Positions 7,391 to 10,929 of a DNA stretch of 10,929 nucleotides are shown piece by piece. The stretch is from assembly GCA_030632765.1 (NCBI GenBank), contig DAOVUC010000028.1, forward strand, positions 1 through 10,929. Reading direction: 5' to 3'. The stretch is from Candidatus Dadabacteria bacterium (GTDB lineage Bacteria > Desulfobacterota_D > UBA1144 > Nemesobacterales > UBA2774). Numbering within the stretch: the first letter of the stretch is position 1; the number at the start of each line of letters is the position of its first letter. Position numbers and translations under genes: made by a program. Under the pieces are notes generated by a model. That model was not told the origin of the DNA. It was given only the letters and a program-made list of their open reading frames with translations, and did not search any database.

Positions 7391-8627
7391 TTGGCACCTC
7401 TTCAAGTGGGACGTAACCGTCCTTATCTACAAAATCTACTACACGTTTAAGCACTTCTTTATCAATAAACTGATTATCTATAAATTCAGGATATACCGGG
7501 AGCCTTTCTCTGAGAGTAAATCCTAGCTCTTCAACCATGTCCTGCATTATTTCAAGCTTGGGCCACGGGGCTTCCGGATTAACATAGTCAATAGTAACCG
7601 GAGAAACACCTCCGAGATCGTTTATGCCGGCATGAATAAATAGCGGATATGTCTTAGGATTTAAATTGGGCGGTATCTGTAAATTCATTCCCGCGCCGAA
7701 AACGAGCCTGGATATTGCAACAAGTTTTAACATTTCAACAAAACTAGGAGGCGGATATGTCTCCATCATAATCCCGGGTTTTGGACTGAAATTCTGAATA
7801 ATAATCTCCTGCAGATGGCCGTAATTATCATCTAACTCTTTAAGTGCAAAGAGAGATTGGACCCTCTCCTCCCATGTCTCCCCTATTCCTACCAGTATTC
7901 CGGAGGTCCATGGGATACTAAGTTCTCCTGCAAGCTCCATTGTTTTCATTCTTAGCTTGGGCACTTTATCAGGGCACCTATAATGCGCCTCGCCTTTATT
8001 TAGTAGCCTCGGGCTTATATTTTCAAGCATAAGTCCCATGCTTGGGTTAGATCCTCTAAATTGGAGGAGTTCCTCACTTGTAGCTAAACCCAGATTCGTG
8101 TGAGGAAAAATGTTTTCTTTGAGCCCCGCCTCACCCATTGCAATTAAATAATCGGCTGTAGTCTCAAATCCTAGCTCTTGCAGCGCCTCTTTATAAACCG
8201 GATATTTAAGCTCAGGCTTATCACCGGTTACAAATAGCAGCTCAGTACACCCAAGCTCTGCTCCCTTTTTTGCCATATCCAAAACTTCATCAGGACTCAT
8301 GAAAAGCGGCCCTTCCCCAGGTTCGTACTTAAATGTACAATACCCACAGTGATTGCGGCATATTTGAGTTACGGGTACAAATACGTTCTTTGAATAGGTC
8401 AGAACCTCCCCTTTTCCTCTGTCTCGCAACTTAGTAGCTGTTAAAAGTAAGTAGGGTATTTCATCCCTTTCAATATTTACGAGATAAAGCGCCTCTTCAC
8501 GGTTAATAACCACACCTGACTCTGCTTTATCCAATATCACGGAAAGTCTTTTTGATGGACCGTTCAATATTGAAGCGCACCCAAGCGAATCAAGTATATT
8601 TTCCCAATCACTATTAATAGAAGTCAT
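7383..8627 (-). CDS. cofG: FO synthase subunit 1: 7,8-didemethyl-8-hydroxy-5-deazariboflavin synthase
   Basis: CofG is the second radical-SAM half of FO synthase and closes the deazaflavin ring of the CofH product. Numbered from the ATG at 8627, the 414-residue protein has CRNHCGYC (C90, C94, C97), TSGILVGIGET (241-251), IIIQNFSPKP (275-284), HAGINDLGG (332-340) and APWP (353-356), all typical of CofG. It is separate from CofH, not fused as in actinobacterial FbiC. Roughly 80 residues precede the radical-SAM core, which may make it slightly longer than the shortest family members. The start is uncertain: the ATG has no clear ribosome site, and an in-frame TTG at 8675 would add 16 residues without a better one. 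It lies 151 bases downstream of cofD and overlaps cofH by 8 bases, implying coupled production of the two subunits. Confidence 0.94.
   Translation of the reverse strand: MTSINSDWENILDSLGCASILNGPSKRLSVILDKAESGVVINREEALYLVNIERDEIPYLLLTATKLRDRGKGEVLTYSKNVFVPVTQICRNHCGYCTFKYEPGEGPLFMSPDEVLDMAKKGAELGCTELLFVTGDKPELKYPVYKEALQELGFETTADYLIAMGEAGLKENIFPHTNLGLATSEELLQFRGSNPSMGLMLENISPRLLNKGEAHYRCPDKVPKLRMKTMELAGELSIPWTSGILVGIGETWEERVQSLFALKELDDNYGHLQEIIIQNFSPKPGIMMETYPPPSFVEMLKLVAISRLVFGAGMNLQIPPNLNPKTYPLFIHAGINDLGGVSPVTIDYVNPEAPWPKLEIMQDMVEELGFTLRERLPVYPEFIDNQFIDKEVLKRVVDFVDKDGYVPLEEVPNG
7395..7401 (-). promoter_or_regulatory. Ribosome binding site that sets the cofH start
   Basis: AGAGGTG on the minus strand lies inside the end of cofG, with its GAGG core 6 bases before the cofH ATG at 7390. 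It favours the ATG over the TTG at 7405, which is upstream of the site. Confidence 0.65.
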
Positions 8628-8704
8628 ATTAATTTTTAGATAATATCCCAATAAATTAGAAAAACATGGGATCAATAACCCATTAACCCTAAATTATCCC
8701 TCAT

Positions 8705-8734
8705 ATATTCGCACAAACAGGATATTCTTGTCAA
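8705..8734 (-). promoter_or_regulatory. Weak internal promoter candidate between cofD and cofG
   Basis: On the minus strand a perfect TTGACA (8729-8734) is followed after 18 bases by GAATAT (8705-8710), a poor -10. A small inverted repeat, GCATA-GTTAG-TATGC (8735-8749), lies just upstream. The 151-base gap between cofD and cofG is long for an otherwise compact unit, so a separate promoter or an RNA-processing site is possible. Confidence 0.25.
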
Positions 8735-8778
8735 GCATAGTTAGTATGCAACATTTTGGGAGTTATTCAAATAAATTA

Positions 8779-9705
8779 TCAGATCAATTCTAGGATGGAC
8801 GAAGCCAGGATTGCTGACTTTTTCTTATCAGACATCACCGTATCTACTACTAAAGTTTTTAGACCCATATCTTTTATTGCCTGATTTTCATGAGCATCTT
8901 CAACATCAATAACCATTGTGTCTATAAAATCAGAGTAGAGTCTCGCCACTTGTGCCGATGAAACCTCAAGACCAAGGCCCTTCATGAGCCTATCAGCCGG
9001 CCCTTTTAGCGGCACTCCGCCCACAAGCGGGCTAATGGCAATAATTTCAGCTTGAGTTGCTTTAAGCGCTTCTCTAACCCCTTTGACTTGAAGTATAGGA
9101 CCAATACTGATTATAGGATTGCTGGGACAAACAATTATGGCGCGGGCTTTTTCAATTGAATCAATAACACCAGGGGACGGACTCGCATGATCAATATTGC
9201 GAATCGTAACTCGGCAAACCTCAGGCTTCATCCTTCTTTTCACCAAATATTCCTGAAAATGCATCTCCCCTTCGCTAGTTTGAATCCAAGTCTCAACGTC
9301 TCTATCAGTCATAGGTATGATCTTTAAATTACTGGGCAGCTCGAAAGCCTCCGCTATTTTTGAGGTAATCTCCGTAGCACTAAAGCCCTTCGCTCTTAAA
9401 TGGGTCCTGTAAATATGGGTTGCAATATCCTTATCTCCAATATTAAACCAGGTATGGAGGCCAAATCTCTCAAGCGCCTTTAATGAATTAAACGTATCAC
9501 CCTCTAGACCCCATCCCTTTTTCTTATCTATGACGCCTGACAGACGGTAAATTATCGTATCTACATCAGGGGATATATAGAGTCCATTTAAACATATATC
9601 GTCACCTGTGTTAACAATGACGTTTAAAGGCTCGCTTTCAATTACACTGGAAAGACCTTCTAAGAACTTAGCGGCCCCAACACCACCTCCTAGGGCAGTT
9701 ATCAT
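8779..9705 (-). CDS. cofD: 2-phospho-L-lactate (or phosphoenolpyruvate) transferase of F420 synthesis
   Basis: CofD/FbiA transfers the phospho-carboxylate moiety of a guanylylated three-carbon acid (phospholactate in archaea, phosphoenolpyruvate in bacteria studied so far) onto FO, giving F420-0 or dehydro-F420-0. The 308-residue protein begins with the glycine-rich GGGVGAAKFLEGL (6-18) and shows VNTGDD (31-36), SPDVDT (45-50), GWGLEGDTF (64-72), NIGDKDIATHIYRTH (88-102), HFQEYLV (149-155), CPSNPIISIGPIL (193-205) and SPLVGGVPLKGPADRLM (225-241). These cover the whole family. The ATG at 9705 has GAGGAA (minus strand, 9714-9719) 8 bases upstream. It is the promoter-proximal gene of the leftward F420 unit. 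The cofC/fbiD partner that makes the activated substrate and the cofE/fbiB glutamate ligase are absent here and should be elsewhere in the genome. Confidence 0.95.
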   Translation of the reverse strand: MITALGGGVGAAKFLEGLSSVIESEPLNVIVNTGDDICLNGLYISPDVDTIIYRLSGVIDKKKGWGLEGDTFNSLKALERFGLHTWFNIGDKDIATHIYRTHLRAKGFSATEITSKIAEAFELPSNLKIIPMTDRDVETWIQTSEGEMHFQEYLVKRRMKPEVCRVTIRNIDHASPSPGVIDSIEKARAIIVCPSNPIISIGPILQVKGVREALKATQAEIIAISPLVGGVPLKGPADRLMKGLGLEVSSAQVARLYSDFIDTMVIDVEDAHENQAIKDMGLKTLVVDTVMSDKKKSAILASSILELI

Positions 9706-9741
9706 CAGGATTGTTCCTCAGTGGCAGGTAGAATAAGTATG

Positions 9742-9797
9742 GTTATTCACTCAATAACATTTACAATTTAAATGCGGCTTTTAGAATATTTGAGTGA
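9742..9797. repeat. Inverted TCACTCAA / TTGAGTGA pair around the cofD transcription start
   Basis: TCACTCAA at 9747-9754 and its exact reverse complement TTGAGTGA at 9790-9797 face each other 35 bases apart. The right copy lies in the -35/-10 spacer of the cofD promoter (and within GAGTGACTC, itself a 9-base palindrome); the left copy lies in the cofD leader, inside another small palindrome GTTATT-CACTC-AATAAC (9742-9758). The placement, one arm on each side of the predicted start near 9776, is what an operator pair would look like. Eight-base matches in this AT-rich region can be chance. Confidence 0.35.
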
Positions 9798-9811
9798 CTC
9801 GAGACTGTCAA
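9783..9811 (-). promoter_or_regulatory. Sigma70-type promoter of the cofD-cofG-cofH unit
   Basis: On the minus strand a perfect TTGACA (9806-9811) and TATTCT (9783-9788) are separated by exactly 17 bases. Transcription would start near 9776, leaving a leader of about 70 bases before the cofD ATG. Confidence 0.6.
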
Positions 9812-9908
9812 GCAAGTAAAATCCGTTTATAATAAACTTCAAGCATCTCCAGGTTTCAACTATTTGGAATTACAATGTATTATAGTAACCCATTATTAAC
9901 ACATGTTC

Positions 9909-9937
9909 TTGAAACAGTGGGGCAAGTGGGATAGATT
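9909..9937 (+). promoter_or_regulatory. Candidate promoter of the PpiD-like gene
   Basis: TTGAAA (9909-9914) and TAGATT (9932-9937) are separated by 17 bases and lie about 36 bases before the ATG at 9973. The -10 is weak (four of six). The whole 267-base divergent gap 9706-9972 otherwise contains only the cofD promoter, the inverted repeats and AT-rich sequence; I see no gene in it. Confidence 0.35.
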
Positions 9938-9972
9938 TTATTACAAATAAAAAATAAAGAGGAATACTGAAT

Positions 9973-10929
9973 ATGAGTCTTGAACTTATTAGAAGAAAGC
10001 ACAAGTGGCTTACCAGAGTTGTACTGTTTTTCGTCTCCATTGCTTTCGTTTTTGGAATTGGGTCTTTAGTAACAGGTTTGGGGGGTTTTTCCAGCTCCGG
10101 CGGAGGTTCAGCAGCCGAGATTAACGGTGAAGAAATCAGCCTTTCGGAATACTATAGAGTAAGAGACAATTTGAGAAGACAGTACGGACAACAGGGAGAG
10201 GAGCTACCTCAAGCTGCAATAGACTTTATAAATATGTCTGCTCTAAATCAACTCATTGATTTAAAACTCCTTGCTCAAAAAGCCAGAGAACTTGGGTTCA
10301 GAATAACTGACCAGGAACTTGCCGAATCGATCAGATCTAACCCCGCTTTTCAGGTTGACGGTCAATTCGTAGGTACTGAGGGCTACCAGAATTTTATAGA
10401 GAAAGGACTAAATGAAGATATTACTACTTTTGAAGAATCCTATAAAAAACAACTACTCTCTCAAAAATTGCTGAGTTTCATTGATGAGACTATAATGGTA
10501 ACAGATGAGAAATTACTAAGTCTGTACAATCTTCAAAATGAGAAAGTTAATCTCAATTATATAGAATTCTCTAACAAAGATTTCGCTGATTCCTACACTC
10601 CGACAGATGAGGAAATAGAAAAATATTATCAAGGCAGAAAAGCTAATTTTAAAACACAAGAACTTAGAAAAATTCGCTACATAGTTCTTGATCCGGAAAT
10701 CTTTGAGAAAAATATTCAAATATCCGATGAAGAACTAAAGGCTTACCACAACGCGTACACAGAGGAATTCCTATCTGAAGACGGCAACAAGCTACCCTTT
10801 GAAGAAGTTAAAAGTGATGTCGAATCGAAGCTGAAAAGCCAAAAAGGGGAAGTAATTCGCCAGGAGTTTCTGGAAAGTATCGAGCTATCCGAGAATCCAG
10901 ACAAGAACATTGATGAGATAGCAAAAGAA
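9973..10929 (+). CDS. PpiD/SurA-like anchored periplasmic folding factor, N-terminal part (partial)
   Basis: The frame runs 319 codons from ATG 9973 to the right edge with no stop. AGAGGA at 9958-9963 lies 9 bases before the ATG. Residues 1-13 are basic (RRKHK) and are followed by one hydrophobic segment (about 14-36), predicting a cytoplasmic N-terminus and a single membrane anchor with the rest in the periplasm. A Gly/Ser linker leads to AEINGEEIS (48-56) and a SurA_N-type helical region including LNQLIDLKLLAQKARELGF (91-109) and NPAFQVDGQF (123-132). LRKIRYIVL (231-239), SDEELKAYHNAYTEEF (251-266) and KLPFEEVKSDV (273-283) follow, as in delta-proteobacterial PpiD-like proteins. PpiD helps fold proteins emerging from the Sec translocon. 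Notably the parvulin (PPIC) domain that usually follows the AYY-NxxEF segment is not visible; the chain passes directly to the FEEVK linker. The C-terminal part is outside the window. Confidence 0.82.
   Translation, partial: MSLELIRRKHKWLTRVVLFFVSIAFVFGIGSLVTGLGGFSSSGGGSAAEINGEEISLSEYYRVRDNLRRQYGQQGEELPQAAIDFINMSALNQLIDLKLLAQKARELGFRITDQELAESIRSNPAFQVDGQFVGTEGYQNFIEKGLNEDITTFEESYKKQLLSQKLLSFIDETIMVTDEKLLSLYNLQNEKVNLNYIEFSNKDFADSYTPTDEEIEKYYQGRKANFKTQELRKIRYIVLDPEIFEKNIQISDEELKAYHNAYTEEFLSEDGNKLPFEEVKSDVESKLKSQKGEVIRQEFLESIELSENPDKNIDEIAKE

Noticed and set aside
7391..7405. TTG start adding five residues to cofH
   Set aside because: It overlaps the AGAGGTG ribosome site of the ATG at 7390.
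7110..7526. Forward open frame of 138 codons across the cofG/cofH junction
   Set aside because: It lies wholly antisense to two well-supported enzymes and its translation resembles no known protein.
8628..8675. TTG start adding 16 residues to cofG
   Set aside because: No better ribosome site than the ATG, and the added hydrophobic residues are not expected for a cytoplasmic radical-SAM enzyme; kept only as an alternative.

Overview
The window looks like a chromosomal housekeeping segment of a diderm, moderately AT-rich bacterium. The evidence is an inner-membrane-anchored, SurA/PpiD-like periplasmic protein, an arginine-inhibitable-type NAG kinase, RimO, and a three-gene coenzyme F420 cluster with separate cofG and cofH. 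Split cofG/cofH argues against an actinobacterium, where the two are fused as fbiC. The mix is compatible with an uncultured delta-proteobacteria-like or related lineage (guesses: Dadabacteria, SAR324, Nitrospinota/Tectomicrobia-like), but the sequence alone does not settle taxonomy.

Layout. (1) 1-316, minus: 5' part of a gene resembling the chlorite dismutase/HemQ superfamily, running off the left edge. (2) 317-521: divergent promoter region with a near-consensus sigma70 promoter (TTGGCA-17-TATAAT) for the arginine genes. (3) 522-3509, plus: argB-argD-argF, tightly overlapping, with TTG and GTG starts for the second and third genes. (4) 3510-3685: AT-rich spacer with small hairpins and three tandem 17-bp repeats that run into the next start codon. 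(5) 3686-6108, plus: a ClpX-like AAA+ unfoldase lacking the zinc-binding domain, overlapping rimO by ATGA. (6) 6188-9705, minus: cofD, cofG, cofH, transcribed right to left from a strong promoter (TTGACA-17-TATTCT) and convergent with rimO. (7) 9706-9972: divergent promoter region. (8) 9973-10929, plus: N-terminal 319 residues of a PpiD/SurA-like anchored chaperone, open at the right edge.

How the genes work together. ArgB, ArgD and ArgF are the second, fourth and sixth steps of arginine synthesis (argC, argJ/E, argG and argH are not here). CofG and CofH together build the deazaflavin FO from 5-amino-6-ribitylaminouracil and tyrosine, and CofD adds the phospholactate/phosphoenolpyruvate-derived side chain to give (dehydro-)F420-0; the glutamate ligase (cofE/fbiB) and the cofC/fbiD guanylyltransferase are not in the window. 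The least expected element is the ClpX paralog, which keeps the ATPase, GYVG pore loop and a VGF ClpP-docking-like tripeptide, but lacks the substrate-recruiting zinc domain and the RKH loop, and is translationally coupled to the ribosome-modifying enzyme RimO. No RNA genes, insertion sequences or CRISPR arrays were seen.
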